From the NCBI GenBank assembly GCA_903907985.1, contig CAIVQG010000026.1, forward strand, positions 27,689 through 91,688: a DNA stretch of 64,000 nt, read 5' to 3'. Positions 51,845 through 60,023 of the stretch are shown one piece after another. The first letter of the stretch is position 1, and every line of letters begins with the position of its first letter. Both the position numbers and the translations under genes were made by a program. A model generated the notes under the pieces. The model was not told the DNA's origin. It worked only from the letters and a program-made list of their open reading frames with translations, and made no database searches. Origin of the DNA: an uncultured delta proteobacterium (GTDB taxonomy: Bacteria > Desulfobacterota > Syntrophia > Syntrophales > Smithellaceae).

Positions 51845-51972
51845 ACGACCTCGCAAAAACACCCCATATGCGGCGTTACACTGCATTCCTCGTTACTGCG
51901 GCGTACTTAATAGCACGCCTCATTCCTCGTAATTTGTGTGCCTTGCCTCTGGGGCCTTTTTTACGAGGTCGT
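51845..51972. repeat. About 128-base palindromic element, fdhE-nth gap
   Basis: ACGACCTCG followed by AAAAA at the left end (51845) mirrors TTTTTTACGAGGTCGT at the right end (to 51972). The interior carries short repeats such as ATTCCTCGT, which occurs at 51886 and again at about 51924. It starts two bases after the fdhE stop and ends about 24 bases before the preferred nth start. Architecture and inner blocks resemble the 48231-48352 element, implying a common non-autonomous repeat family. It could also end transcription of fdhE. Confidence 0.65.
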
Positions 51973-51995
51973 ACAAGAGTATAATAATTTGTATT

Positions 51996-52652
51996 ATGCA
52001 AGATTCGCATATCAATAACGTAATAAAAATTCTGCGGCGTGAGCTGGCAGTGGGGACAATGCCCATTGTTTCTCATCTGGCGGCGGATCAGCGCGATCCT
52101 TTTGTCATTTTAATTTCAACACTTTTAAGTCTGCGCACGAAAGATGAAGTGACGGCAGTAGCCACGGAAAAACTTTTTGGACTGGCCGCAACCCCGCAGG
52201 AAATGCTGCAGATACCACTTACAAAAATTGCCAAAACAATTTATCCGGTGGGCTTTTATCGTGTTAAAGCAGACACAATTCATCATGTTTGTCGGGAGTT
52301 AATTGCAAGGTTTTCCTCCCAAGTTCCGGATAATCTCGACGATTTGCTCAGCATTAAAGGTGTTGGTCGTAAAACAGCGAATCTGGTTATTGCTCTGGCG
52401 TATGGGAAAGATGCCATTTGCGTGGATATACACGTGCATAGAATCTCCAACCGCTTGGGTTACGTGCAAACAAATATGCCGGAAAAGACAGAATATGCTT
52501 TGCGCGAAAAATTACCTCGCCGTCATTGGATTATTTATAATACCATAATGGTTGCCTTCGGCCGAAAAACATGCAAACCGGTTTCTCCCCTATGCAGCCA
52601 GTGTCCTGTTCTTAAATACTGTGACAGGGTAGGCATTGCCAGGAGTCGCTAA
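51996..52652 (+). CDS. nth: Endonuclease III
   Basis: A DNA glycosylase/AP lyase of about 218 residues for oxidised pyrimidines. The helix-hairpin-helix LLSIKGVGRKTANLVIALAY (about 112-131) contains the catalytic Lys, and CVDIHVHRISNRLGYV (about 138) the catalytic Asp. The [4Fe-4S] loop has exact Cx6Cx2Cx5C spacing in CKPVSPLCSQCPVLKYC near the C-terminus. I chose ATG 51996; the frame also opens at 51936 inside the palindromic element, giving 20 residues of non-family sequence. Confidence 0.93.
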   Translation: MQDSHINNVIKILRRELAVGTMPIVSHLAADQRDPFVILISTLLSLRTKDEVTAVATEKLFGLAATPQEMLQIPLTKIAKTIYPVGFYRVKADTIHHVCRELIARFSSQVPDNLDDLLSIKGVGRKTANLVIALAYGKDAICVDIHVHRISNRLGYVQTNMPEKTEYALREKLPRRHWIIYNTIMVAFGRKTCKPVSPLCSQCPVLKYCDRVGIARSR

Positions 52653-52659
52653 AAAAACA

Positions 52660-52688
52660 TTGACGAGCGCGCTCCATTTGGCTATTAT
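52660..52688 (+). promoter_or_regulatory. Promoter of the gap-tpiA-secG operon
   Basis: TTGACG (52660-52665), a 17-base spacer and TATTAT (52683-52688) form a good sigma-70 promoter eight bases after the nth stop. Transcription would start near 52695, leaving a 50-base leader that ends in GCAGGAGG before the gap ATG. Confidence 0.65.
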
Positions 52689-52744
52689 GCCGCGATTTTT
52701 AGAATAATTATGTTTGTTTTTTTAAGCTTGCAGGAGGTTGGAAA

Positions 52745-53749
52745 ATGGCCATAAAAATTGCAATTAACGGTTTCGGCCGTGTGGGCCGTTACATGATTCG
52801 TGCCTGCCTTGATTATCAAAATATTGAAATAGTCGCCATCAATTCGCGGGCAAAGGCCGAAACGCTGGCCCATCTGCTTAAATATGATTCAGTACACGGC
52901 AAAATTAATGCCGATGTCAGTGTTGATAAGGACAATTTAATTGTCAATGGTAAAAAAATTGCCATAACCCAAGTTGCCAATTTGGCTGATTTACCATGGA
53001 GGGCATTGAGGGTGGATATTGTTATTGAATCCACCGGAAAATTCCGTAAAGGTTCTGAGCTGGCTGTCCATATTGCAGCAGGCGCTAAAAAAGTTATTCT
53101 TGCGGTTCCCGGAAAAGATGTCGATGCTACCTTTGTCATGGGCGTTAACGAAGAGACTTATGATCCGCAGAATCATCATGTTATTTCCAATGCTTCGTGT
53201 ACAACAAATTGTCTGGGACCGGTTGTCAAAGTCCTCAACGATAGATTTGGCATAGTTCAAGGGTTGATGACAACGATTCATTCTTATACAATGGATCAAC
53301 GTTTATTGGACGGTTCCCACAAAGATTTGCGGCGTGGCCGGGCTGCTGCCCTTAATATCGTTCCTACTTCCACCGGAGCGGCAAGTGCCATCGGAGAGGT
53401 AATCCCTGCCCTTAAGGGAAAACTGGACGGTATTGCCCTACGTGTACCGACACCCAATGTTTCACTTGTTGATCTGTCAGTTGAAGTCGCAAGGCCCGTG
53501 ACAGTTGCCGAAATAAATAATGCCTTTAAGGAAGCTGCGGAAAACAAGCTGAAAGGTATTTTAGCCTATAGCGAAGAGGAGCTTGTCTCCATTGATTTTA
53601 CCAGCAGTTCATATTCTTCGATTGTGGATTCGGGACTTACTCAGGTTGTGGGCGAGAAAATGGTGAAAGTTTTCTCCTGGTATGACAATGAGAGCGGTTA
53701 TGCCTGTAGATTGAGGGATCTGGCAATCTACATAGCCGGTAAAGGATAA
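52745..53749 (+). CDS. gap: Glyceraldehyde-3-phosphate dehydrogenase, type I
   Basis: A 334-residue GAPDH. IAINGFGRVGRYMIRACL is the NAD(P)-binding start, SNASCTTNCLGP (catalytic Cys152) and TIHSYTMDQ (His179) form the active site. Cofactor residues are unusual. The Asp that fixes NAD in VNDL-type enzymes is Ser34 in INSR, with Arg35 next to it, and the usual Pro of the LP segment is Ser191 in LLDGSHKDLRR, as in NADP-using chloroplast and cyanobacterial Gap2. NADP or dual use is therefore plausible. It heads an operon with tpiA three bases downstream. Confidence 0.95.
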   Translation: MAIKIAINGFGRVGRYMIRACLDYQNIEIVAINSRAKAETLAHLLKYDSVHGKINADVSVDKDNLIVNGKKIAITQVANLADLPWRALRVDIVIESTGKFRKGSELAVHIAAGAKKVILAVPGKDVDATFVMGVNEETYDPQNHHVISNASCTTNCLGPVVKVLNDRFGIVQGLMTTIHSYTMDQRLLDGSHKDLRRGRAAALNIVPTSTGAASAIGEVIPALKGKLDGIALRVPTPNVSLVDLSVEVARPVTVAEINNAFKEAAENKLKGILAYSEEELVSIDFTSSSYSSIVDSGLTQVVGEKMVKVFSWYDNESGYACRLRDLAIYIAGKG

Positions 53750-53751
53750 AA

Positions 53752-54507
53752 ATGGCCGGGACTATTATTGCTGCCAACTGGAAGATGAACAAAACCACCG
53801 GACAAGCCATCGAGTTTGCCCGCGGCCTAAAAGATGCACTTTTAAAAAAGCCTGTTTCGGCGGCAGTGGTGATTGCACCGCCCTTTACCAGCATTGAAGC
53901 GCTGGCCGCAGAATTTCGGGGGGGTGACATATCCCTGGCGGCGCAAAACATATACCCGGCTTCTTCCGGCCCGTTTACAGGCGAGATTTCCGGTGAAATG
54001 ATTGTTGACGCAGGCTGCCGGTACTGTATAGTCGGTCACTCGGAACGCCGGCAACTTTTTGGGGAAGACAATGCTTTAATCAATGCCAAAATAACGGCAG
54101 CACTCAATTATGGGTTAATGCCGATTTTTTGTATCGGTGAAACACTGGAGGAAAGAAATTCCGGGGCAGAATTTACCGTCCTCACCAAACAAGTAAAAGA
54201 AGGATTGAATAAACTTACAGCCAATGATATAAAAAAAATCGGCATAGCTTACGAACCGGTTTGGGCAATCGGTACCGGTAAAACAGCAACACCCGGGCAA
54301 GTTCAGGAAGCTCATCTGTTTATCCGCAATTTATTGAGTGAAATGTACGGGGAAAAAGAAGCTGCTGGTGTATCGATAATTTATGGCGGCAGTGTTACTT
54401 CGGACAATATCGGTTCATTGATGGCCGAACCGGAAATAAACGGTGTGCTGGTTGGCTCGGCCAGCCTTGATTTGGCTTCGTTTTTGGCAATAATTAATTT
54501 TCATTAA
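53752..54507 (+). CDS. tpiA: Triosephosphate isomerase
   Basis: A 251-residue TIM barrel interconverting dihydroxyacetone phosphate and glyceraldehyde 3-phosphate. IIAANWKMNKTTGQA contributes the catalytic Asn and Lys. CIVGHSERRQLFGEDN holds the catalytic His (about 97), and IAYEPVWAIGTGKTATPGQV the catalytic Glu and flexible loop (about 165-184). IIYGGSVTSDNI binds the phosphate near the C-terminus. It begins three bases after gap and is followed 12 bases later by secG, a conserved order. Confidence 0.96.
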   Translation: MAGTIIAANWKMNKTTGQAIEFARGLKDALLKKPVSAAVVIAPPFTSIEALAAEFRGGDISLAAQNIYPASSGPFTGEISGEMIVDAGCRYCIVGHSERRQLFGEDNALINAKITAALNYGLMPIFCIGETLEERNSGAEFTVLTKQVKEGLNKLTANDIKKIGIAYEPVWAIGTGKTATPGQVQEAHLFIRNLLSEMYGEKEAAGVSIIYGGSVTSDNIGSLMAEPEINGVLVGSASLDLASFLAIINFH

Positions 54508-54519
54508 AGAGGATTTCAT

Positions 54520-54864
54520 ATGCATACTTTGTTAACAATTATACATGTAGTAGCCTGTTTCATTATGATTTTGGTTGTCCTGTTGCAGGCAGGGAAAGGC
54601 GCTAATATGGGTGCCGCTTTCGGCGGTTCCAGCCAGACCGTTTTTGGTTCCTCCGGCGCTGGTACTTTTTTAGGCAAGATGACGGCAACGGTAGCAATAG
54701 TTTTTATGCTAACTTCCCTTGTCCTTACCTATTCGGTATCACGCAAAGGGTCGTCACTTTTGGAGAGTTCACAAGCGCCGATTGCCAGGCAGGCTATGCC
54801 CGTGGCGCCGGCTCCAAATGCAGCAACTCCGGCAGCTGTTCCAGTAGCACCGGTAAAAAAATAG
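54520..54864 (+). CDS. secG: Preprotein translocase subunit SecG
   Basis: A 114-residue membrane protein. Helix 1 (about 2-22; TLLTIIHVVACFIMILVVLL), the cytoplasmic loop QAGKGANMGAAFGGSSQTVF (about 23-42) and helix 2 (about 52-72) are typical of SecG, followed by an Ala/Pro-rich tail. It assists SecYE-mediated export. tpiA-secG-tRNA-Leu is a recurrent proteobacterial arrangement. AGAGGA precedes the start. Confidence 0.92.
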   Translation: MHTLLTIIHVVACFIMILVVLLQAGKGANMGAAFGGSSQTVFGSSGAGTFLGKMTATVAIVFMLTSLVLTYSVSRKGSSLLESSQAPIARQAMPVAPAPNAATPAAVPVAPVKK

Positions 54865-54965
54865 TATAAGTTCTTTTAATATTGACAACCCCGAATTAAT
54901 GCCTCATGGAAACGGGGTGAGTTTTGTAAAAAGCAGTTGGTTGCAGAAAGTTTTTTTCATGGTTA

Positions 54966-55051
54966 GCCGAAGTGGTGGAATTGGTAGACACGCTATCTTG
55001 AGGGGGTAGTGGACAAAATCCGTCCGGGTTCAAGTCCCGGCTTCGGCACCA
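54966..55051 (+). tRNA. tRNA-Leu (anticodon GAG)
   Basis: GCCGAAG (54966-54972) pairs with CTTCGGC (55041-55047), followed by A and an encoded CCA. The D region reads GGAATTGGTAGACAC and the anticodon loop TTGAGGG closes a CTATC/GGTAG stem, giving anticodon GAG for CUC/CUU. A variable arm (TGGACAAAATCCGT) and a T arm CCGGG-TTCAAGT-CCCGG complete a class II tRNA of 86 bases. It lies about 100 bases after secG. Confidence 0.95.
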
Positions 55052-55062
55052 TTTAATCAACC

Positions 55063-55085
55063 ACCTCGCAGCAAGCTGTCGAGGT
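55063..55085. repeat. Short inverted repeat after tRNA-Leu
   Basis: ACCTCG (55063-55068) and CGAGGT (55080-55085) flank CAGCAAGCTGT, whose AGC/GCT also pair. It may be a tRNA transcript terminator or part of a dispersed palindromic repeat. The remaining gap to 55203 includes CCCGCAACAGCGGG (about 55137-55150), another small hairpin; no gene is seen there. Confidence 0.4.
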
Positions 55086-55203
55086 ATGAAATGAACGTCA
55101 TCATGGCGCAGCAAACTACGGAGAATTAACACTCGTCCCGCAACAGCGGGATTAAAGGCCATCAGCAGCGGTTGCGGTTGATATTTCGGGAACGGATTTG
55201 ATT

Positions 55204-56073
55204 ATGAAGCCTTTAAAAAAAACTGTACAATCCTCTCCAGAAGTTACGTTCACGGCAGCAAGTCATAAACATCTGCAAAATATACTGAAAAAAGTGAAGC
55301 CAAAAAGCGGTAAACTATTGTCTAAAAAAGATCAGCCGGAAATATTCATTATTTTAACGGCAGATATTCCCGCCGAAAAACGCACTGAACTTTTAAAATC
55401 GAAAAAGGGCATTACCCTTAACCCGGAAGATAATCTCCTCAAACGCCTGCTGGAACTGGAAAAAGAAAACCGTCATTTAAAATCATTGAGTCAAACCGAC
55501 GAATTAACCGGTTTCTACAACAAGCGTTTTCTTAATAAACAGCTGAAAATTGAAATTACCCGCACTAAAAGAACAGGTCAGCCATTCTGTCTGATGTTTA
55601 TTGATCTGGATAATTTTAAATCCATCAATGATACATTCGGCCATGCCAAGGGTGATGAGTTTCTGATTAATGTTTGCCACCTGATTTGCGAGAAGATCAG
55701 GCCGACGGACTTTGCCTGCCGCTATGGTGGAGATGAATTCGTCATTATTATGCCGGCCACTTTTTTGCTCGATGGCATTTCTATTGCTCAAAGATGGCAC
55801 AATTTAATAGTTCAGGTGGCTGCACAAATGGAAGTAAATGTTTCATCATCAATTGGTATTGATGAGTTTGATGTCTCCTGCACACTCAAGGCAGAAGAAT
55901 TTTTAGACAAGGTAGACAAAGAGTTATATAATGCCAAGAATACCGGCAAAAACAAAGTTTCTTATCCTGGCGAGCGTTTAAAAGCCAACAAAGCAGAAGA
56001 AAAATTTGTTACACCGGCTGAAAAGGATGCTCTTTATAAAGGTTCGGCACCGCTCAAACAAAAAAGAAAATAA
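55204..56073 (+). CDS. Soluble GGDEF-domain diguanylate cyclase
   Basis: A protein of about 289 residues. The N-terminal 85 residues have no recognised sensor domain or membrane helix. A short coiled coil (LLKRLLELEKENRHLKSLSQ) leads to the GGDEF domain: TDELTGFYNKRFLNKQLKIE (about 98-117), FCLMFIDLDNFKSINDTFGH and CRYGGDEFVIIMP. The GGDEF motif is intact, and RPTD five residues before it is an I-site for c-di-GMP feedback, so an active cyclase is expected. ATG 55204 is chosen over TTG 55198. It sits 21 bases before a MinD/FlhG-like gene. Confidence 0.88.
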   Translation: MKPLKKTVQSSPEVTFTAASHKHLQNILKKVKPKSGKLLSKKDQPEIFIILTADIPAEKRTELLKSKKGITLNPEDNLLKRLLELEKENRHLKSLSQTDELTGFYNKRFLNKQLKIEITRTKRTGQPFCLMFIDLDNFKSINDTFGHAKGDEFLINVCHLICEKIRPTDFACRYGGDEFVIIMPATFLLDGISIAQRWHNLIVQVAAQMEVNVSSSIGIDEFDVSCTLKAEEFLDKVDKELYNAKNTGKNKVSYPGERLKANKAEEKFVTPAEKDALYKGSAPLKQKRK

Positions 56074-56094
56074 CTCAGCACAAAGGGGTAAACA

Positions 56095-56853
56095 TTGAAC
56101 ACCAAATCCAAGCCTTTCATTGTTTCTGTTACCAGCGGTAAGGGTGGGGTAGGCAAAACATTTATCACTACAAATCTTGCCGCTACTCTAGCCCGGCAGG
56201 GGAAGAAAGTTCTTGTTGCTGATTGCGATTTGGGGCTGGCCAACATTGATATTATGCTTGGTATTAACCCGGAACTGAACTTAAAAGATGTTGTTTTTGG
56301 GAATATGCATTTGCGTGATGTAATTATACCAACTAAAGGCGGCTTTGATTTAATTCCTGCCAGTTCCGGTGTCCGGGAAATGGCGCAACTACTGTTTGAA
56401 AAAATTCAAATTATTAAGGACATGCTCTTGGATATAGAAGGGTATGACCTGATCCTGCTGGATACCGGTGCCGGGATTGCGGAAGTGGTGCTGCAATTTA
56501 ATCTATTGGCCAACCAGAATATTGTGGTGATTAACAAGGAATTAACCAGTCTGACAGACGCTTACGCTATGGTCAAAGTTATGTATCAGGTGTTCGGGCG
56601 GCAATCTTTCAGCATTATTGCCAATAATGTTCCTGATGAAAAAAACGGCTTAAGTATTTTTAAAAATATTGATAGCATCAGCAGACGCTTTTTAGGTTTT
56701 CCTCTTAATTATCTGGGACATGTTTTGCAGGACGAAGCCGTTGGGAAATCAGTGTTAAAACAGGAAATTGCGGTTATGAGCTTCCCTCGTTCCCGTATTG
56801 CCAATAATTTTTCCCAGATTAGCAGAGCGGTGCTGGATCTAAAAAAAGCTTAA
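56095..56853 (+). CDS. MinD/FlhG-family ATPase
   Basis: A 252-residue ParA/MinD superfamily ATPase. The deviant Walker A is SGKGGVGKTFITTNLAATLA (about 14-33). VLVADCDLGLANIDIMLGI (about 40) is the switch I region, and LILLDTGAGIAEVVLQFNLL (about 122) Walker B. The pattern DLGLANIDIMLG is typical of FlhG/YlxH, which number flagella, rather than cell-division MinD, and no C-terminal amphipathic MinD helix is obvious. It starts at TTG 56095 after AAAGGGG. No flagellar gene is near, so its target is uncertain. Confidence 0.82.
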   Translation: MNTKSKPFIVSVTSGKGGVGKTFITTNLAATLARQGKKVLVADCDLGLANIDIMLGINPELNLKDVVFGNMHLRDVIIPTKGGFDLIPASSGVREMAQLLFEKIQIIKDMLLDIEGYDLILLDTGAGIAEVVLQFNLLANQNIVVINKELTSLTDAYAMVKVMYQVFGRQSFSIIANNVPDEKNGLSIFKNIDSISRRFLGFPLNYLGHVLQDEAVGKSVLKQEIAVMSFPRSRIANNFSQISRAVLDLKKA

Positions 56854-56860
56854 CTCCATC

Positions 56861-57706
56861 TCAATTCCCGGAAAGAATTCGTTCCAGCTCTTCGCCATAC
56901 AATTTGACTTTTTCCGGAGGTAAAACATCCCGCCAGTTATCGCCGCTTTGCACAAGGTCTGACAAGGTATTATCCGGAAGAAACATAAAGATGGCGCGGT
57001 TTTCATCCCTGGCCCGCTGAAAGCGCCAGGCATAAAGCTTTTTGAGGACATCTTTATGTTCTTGATTTAAAAAAGGATAACTAGAAATTTTGGTATGTCC
57101 CCGCTTGTCAATGGTCTTTTCCTGCCAATTGCAGGCAGCGATTTTGGCGAAGGCGTCTCGGGCGGCTTCTTCCAGGCCTTTTTTGCGCAATTGGGCTAAC
57201 TGTTCTGTATAAAGCGCCGGCAAATAAGTTACATCCTGGACGCCATATTCCAACTGTTCATCGGCCAGAGGACGAGTATCCCAGCGCGAACGCTGCATTT
57301 TTTTGCTTTTCCTCAATTCCATCCCTAAAAACTGATTAATCATTTTTTCCAGCGACAACTGTTGAAGGCCCAGTAGATATGCTGCCCGATGAGTATCGAA
57401 AATATTCTCAAAAACAAAGTTGTAATCTCTTTTTAAAAGACGGATGTCGTTATCGGCCGCATGCAGAATTTTTACTATTCCCCTGTCTGCAAGGTATTTG
57501 CCTAAAAAGGATAAGTCGAGTTTGTTCAGGGGATCAAAAATATAAGTTGCCGCTTGGGCTTTTATCTGAATGAGACAAAGTTTTTCCCGAAAATAGCGGA
57601 AAGAATCGTATTCCGTATCGATACTCAAGACAGATGAATTGTCGAAATCATCAACAGCGCGTTGCAACTTTTTGGTGTTATCTACCAGAAACCAAGATTT
57701 ATTCAT
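56861..57706 (-). CDS. rnd: Ribonuclease D
   Basis: A 281-residue DEDD-type 3'-5' exoribonuclease for tRNA and small-RNA trimming. Exo I is SIDTEYDSFRYFREKLCLIQ (about 29-48) with Asp and Glu. Exo II is ILHAADNDIRLLKRDYNFVF (about 79-98) and Exo III YGVQDVTYLPALYTEQL (about 172) with Tyr and Asp. An HRDC domain fills about 205-280. It is shorter than E. coli RNase D (375), having one HRDC domain. It converges on the MinD-like gene with seven bases between the stops. Confidence 0.9.
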   Translation of the reverse strand: MNKSWFLVDNTKKLQRAVDDFDNSSVLSIDTEYDSFRYFREKLCLIQIKAQAATYIFDPLNKLDLSFLGKYLADRGIVKILHAADNDIRLLKRDYNFVFENIFDTHRAAYLLGLQQLSLEKMINQFLGMELRKSKKMQRSRWDTRPLADEQLEYGVQDVTYLPALYTEQLAQLRKKGLEEAARDAFAKIAACNWQEKTIDKRGHTKISSYPFLNQEHKDVLKKLYAWRFQRARDENRAIFMFLPDNTLSDLVQSGDNWRDVLPPEKVKLYGEELERILSGN

Positions 57707-57797
57707 AATTTGTTATTTAGCTGAAACAGAAATTTAAATCTATAAAAATAATTTAAAAGAAACGTCCACAATTTTTAATAATTAAATTCATCTGGAA

Positions 57798-58349
57798 CTA
57801 CTTGATCACCATGGTAATTCCGGCAACCATCAAGATAACCCGCGAGGCTGCCTGCGCCAGAGATTGATTGGCGAACCCCAGCGCATCTCGGTAGACTCGG
57901 CCCAGCGGATAGGGCGGAACAAGTCCCAGGCCTACTTCATTGGACACGAGCAACCACTGCCCGCCAAGTCTGGTCTGCGCGGCGACCAGTTCATCAATCT
58001 CTACACGGATTTTGTGCATGGCGACTTCGGTGGGGGCGCTTTCCGGCAATGATAAGAGTATGTTGCTAACCAACAGAGTGATGCAATCGACAATCACTAT
58101 CTCGGCAATAGGCGCGGTGAGATTACGACCGATGTTGTGCGGCAGTTCGAGTGTTTGCCAATGGGTCGGTCGCGAGGCCTGGTGTTTGCTGATGCGTTCG
58201 GCCATCTCCGAGTCACCGGCAGTCGCAGTGGCAATAAAAAGGACAGATTTCCCTGCTTCGCGCGCGATCTTCTCGGCAAACGAGCTTTTTCCGCTGCGAG
58301 CGCCGCCCAAAATGAGCGTCAGGCCGCTTACGGGGATTTCAGGAGCCAT
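57798..58349 (-). CDS. cobU: Adenosylcobinamide kinase/guanylyltransferase
   Basis: A 183-residue CobU. LTLILGGARSGKSSFAEKIA (about 10-29) is the P-loop. SKHQASRPTHWQTLE contains the His that becomes guanylylated (about residue 54). VSNEVGLGLVPPYPLGRVYR (about 138-157) and ILMVAGITMVIK at the end are conserved. It phosphorylates adenosylcobinamide and converts its phosphate to AdoCbi-GDP. It is the last gene of the cluster, 67 bases after cbiR. Confidence 0.93.
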   Translation of the reverse strand: MAPEIPVSGLTLILGGARSGKSSFAEKIAREAGKSVLFIATATAGDSEMAERISKHQASRPTHWQTLELPHNIGRNLTAPIAEIVIVDCITLLVSNILLSLPESAPTEVAMHKIRVEIDELVAAQTRLGGQWLLVSNEVGLGLVPPYPLGRVYRDALGFANQSLAQAASRVILMVAGITMVIK

Positions 58350-58416
58350 AAATTATTTCCTTTCGAAATTGCAATCTTCATCTCCATCGGTGCAGACGAG
58401 TATGGGAGAGTTGTTA

Positions 58417-59196
58417 TTAATTCATAATTGCTTTTAAGGCCGCGCACGAGGTGAGAAAATCATCCTCGGAAAATACCTCTACAGTCAATACGCCGCAATA
58501 GTTGGCATAGACAAGTTCATCCAGTACGGCACGCAATATATCTTTGGGCATATGCGCCAGGGACTGGTGGTCACGGTCGGTGATGCCGTGAATGTGAATA
58601 ACGCGCGTGCGCGGCAAGGCGTTGCGTAAATATGCCACCGGATCGTGATTGTCGAGCCAGAGATGACCTACATCCACAGTACGGCTGACGGCAATGCGCT
58701 CCAGCACCGGCTCATAGAAATCCAGCGGGTAGCCTTCCATGTTTTCAACGGCCAGTTTCTGCCCACCGCCTGCCCACCCTCCGACGATTTTCAGCGACTG
58801 GATGGCCTGTTCCTGCCAGTGCTGCATGGTCTCAACCGATGCTTTGTTGCGAGCAGATTTACCGTCCAGATGCAAAACGTAGGCCCAGGGGTCAAGATCT
58901 TGGGTGCAGTCAATGACGCGGCGGGCCTTTTCAAGCGAGGCGTGGCGCGGGGAACCGTCGTCGGCCAGGCGTAAATCCAGCGGCAGATGGACAGTGTACG
59001 TCAGGTCATTATCAGCTGCGATGCTACGCAGTTCGGCAATCTGTTCTTTTGAGGGGAGGTTGCCTGGGCCGTCGTCCACCTCGAACAGCACCAGTTCCAC
59101 ATCCCGCACTTTCCCGGCCAGGTAGTGAACATTGGGCAAAATATCGGCGGGGATGATGTAGGACGTTGTGCCCAGACGGAAAGGATATGGGGTCAT
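58417..59196 (-). CDS. cbiR: Cobamide remodelling phosphodiesterase CbiR
   Basis: A 259-residue TIM-barrel protein of the xylose isomerase/AP endonuclease 2 superfamily. FRLGTTSYIIPADILPNVHY opens it. VELVLFEVDDGPGNLP and TYTVHLPLDLRLADDG (His70) are the segments I associate with CbiR. Likely metal ligands are His109 (VLHLDG), Glu151 (AVENMEG), His178 (DVGHLW), His201/203 (VIHIHG) and Glu240 (LTVEVF). CbiR of Akkermansia cleaves the phosphoribosyl bond of cobamides to begin lower-ligand exchange. It lies between cobS (ATGA overlap) and cobU, which strongly supports the assignment over a sugar isomerase. Confidence 0.85.
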   Translation of the reverse strand: MTPYPFRLGTTSYIIPADILPNVHYLAGKVRDVELVLFEVDDGPGNLPSKEQIAELRSIAADNDLTYTVHLPLDLRLADDGSPRHASLEKARRVIDCTQDLDPWAYVLHLDGKSARNKASVETMQHWQEQAIQSLKIVGGWAGGGQKLAVENMEGYPLDFYEPVLERIAVSRTVDVGHLWLDNHDPVAYLRNALPRTRVIHIHGITDRDHQSLAHMPKDILRAVLDELVYANYCGVLTVEVFSEDDFLTSCAALKAIMN

Positions 59197-59921
59197 TTTA
59201 CCCCCACGGTGAAGCTCAGCAAAACAGCCGTTTCCGTCACTTCCACCAACATACCCAATACGTCACCGGTTATACCGTTAATGCGAATCAACGCCAATCC
59301 CAAAACGGCTGCCGTTGCCATCAGTGCAGTAAGCACTGCTAAAAAACCAGTTATACCTGACAGAAAGGCGATGACCAGCGGCAAAAGCGCCGTAATGAAA
59401 ATAGCGCTCCGCCTGAGGCCTGAAGCAAAATCAGCGCCCATACCACCGGTGTGGGCAAGCGGGAGCAAGCCGGCAGGCAGAATAAGCCAGCGGCTCATAG
59501 TCGCTGCCAGGATAATGGCGACTCCGGAAGAAGGTGCAAGTAAACTCAAAGCCGCGGCTTTGAGCATCAAGACGAGCAACAGCCCGATACCGGCAAATGT
59601 CCCCAGATGCGGATCTTTCATGATTTCCAGCCGTCGCTGTTTTGTGGCCGAACCCATTAATCCGTCACAGCAATCCGCCAATCCGTCCAGATGCAGTCCG
59701 CCGGTGAGTGCAACCCATGCCAGTAAAGTCAGCACACCGGCGATTAGCGGCGGGAAATACAGAATCAATATAAGCCAGCAAAGCCAGGTTAGCCCGCCGA
59801 CAACAACTCCCACCAGCGGATACCAGATTGCGGCGCGGCCGCTATCGCCGGGCAGCCATGCTTCCGGCATGCCGAACGGCAGTGTGGTCAATAAGCCAAA
59901 GGCAGTGCGCAGGTTACGCAT
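59193..59921 (-). CDS. cobS: Adenosylcobinamide-GDP ribazoletransferase
   Basis: A 242-residue inner-membrane enzyme that joins AdoCbi-GDP to alpha-ribazole or its phosphate. RNLRTAFGLLTTLPFGMPEA is the start; TGGLHLDGLADCCDGLMGSA (about 73-92) holds the conserved metal-binding Asp-rich motif DGLADxxDG. KQRRLEIMKDPHLGTFAGIG continues the family pattern. About six to seven hydrophobic helices are present. It overlaps cbiR by four bases. The sequence is visibly GC-rich compared with genes on both sides of the cluster. Confidence 0.95.
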   Translation of the reverse strand: MRNLRTAFGLLTTLPFGMPEAWLPGDSGRAAIWYPLVGVVVGGLTWLCWLILILYFPPLIAGVLTLLAWVALTGGLHLDGLADCCDGLMGSATKQRRLEIMKDPHLGTFAGIGLLLVLMLKAAALSLLAPSSGVAIILAATMSRWLILPAGLLPLAHTGGMGADFASGLRRSAIFITALLPLVIAFLSGITGFLAVLTALMATAAVLGLALIRINGITGDVLGMLVEVTETAVLLSFTVGVK

Positions 59922-59996
59922 AGTTTTCCTTTCCTCCGCTAATCTACATCCCCTGTTGTCCGTATGAAACCTTTCGACCTCCGGCGCTTCGAGCCA

Positions 59997-60012
59997 CCCC
60001 CGACAGCGGGGG
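59997..60012. terminator. Small GC hairpin in the cobT-cobS gap
   Basis: CCCCC, loop GACAGC, GGGGG form a five-bp GC stem in the 102-base gap between cobT and cobS. No U tract follows on either strand, so it may be a processing or stabilising hairpin or part of a dispersed repeat rather than a terminator. Confidence 0.3.
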
Positions 60013-60023
60013 AGACAGGCGGA

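Noticed and set aside
51214..51867. 217-codon minus-strand frame antisense to the fdhE-like gene
   Set aside because: The + strand protein has four conserved CxxC motifs and a ribosome site; the antisense frame is a shadow.
54882..54918. TTGACA box and ACCCCG/CGGGGT dyad between secG and tRNA-Leu
   Set aside because: No -10 box at proper spacing follows TTGACA, and the dyad has a 19-base loop without a T run, so neither a promoter nor a terminator is supported.
59125..59967. Long + strand open frame (280 codons) antisense to cobS
   Set aside because: It mirrors cobS exactly, has Ser/Pro/Thr-rich low-complexity content, no ribosome site and no family resemblance. GC-rich genes often leave the opposite strand open.
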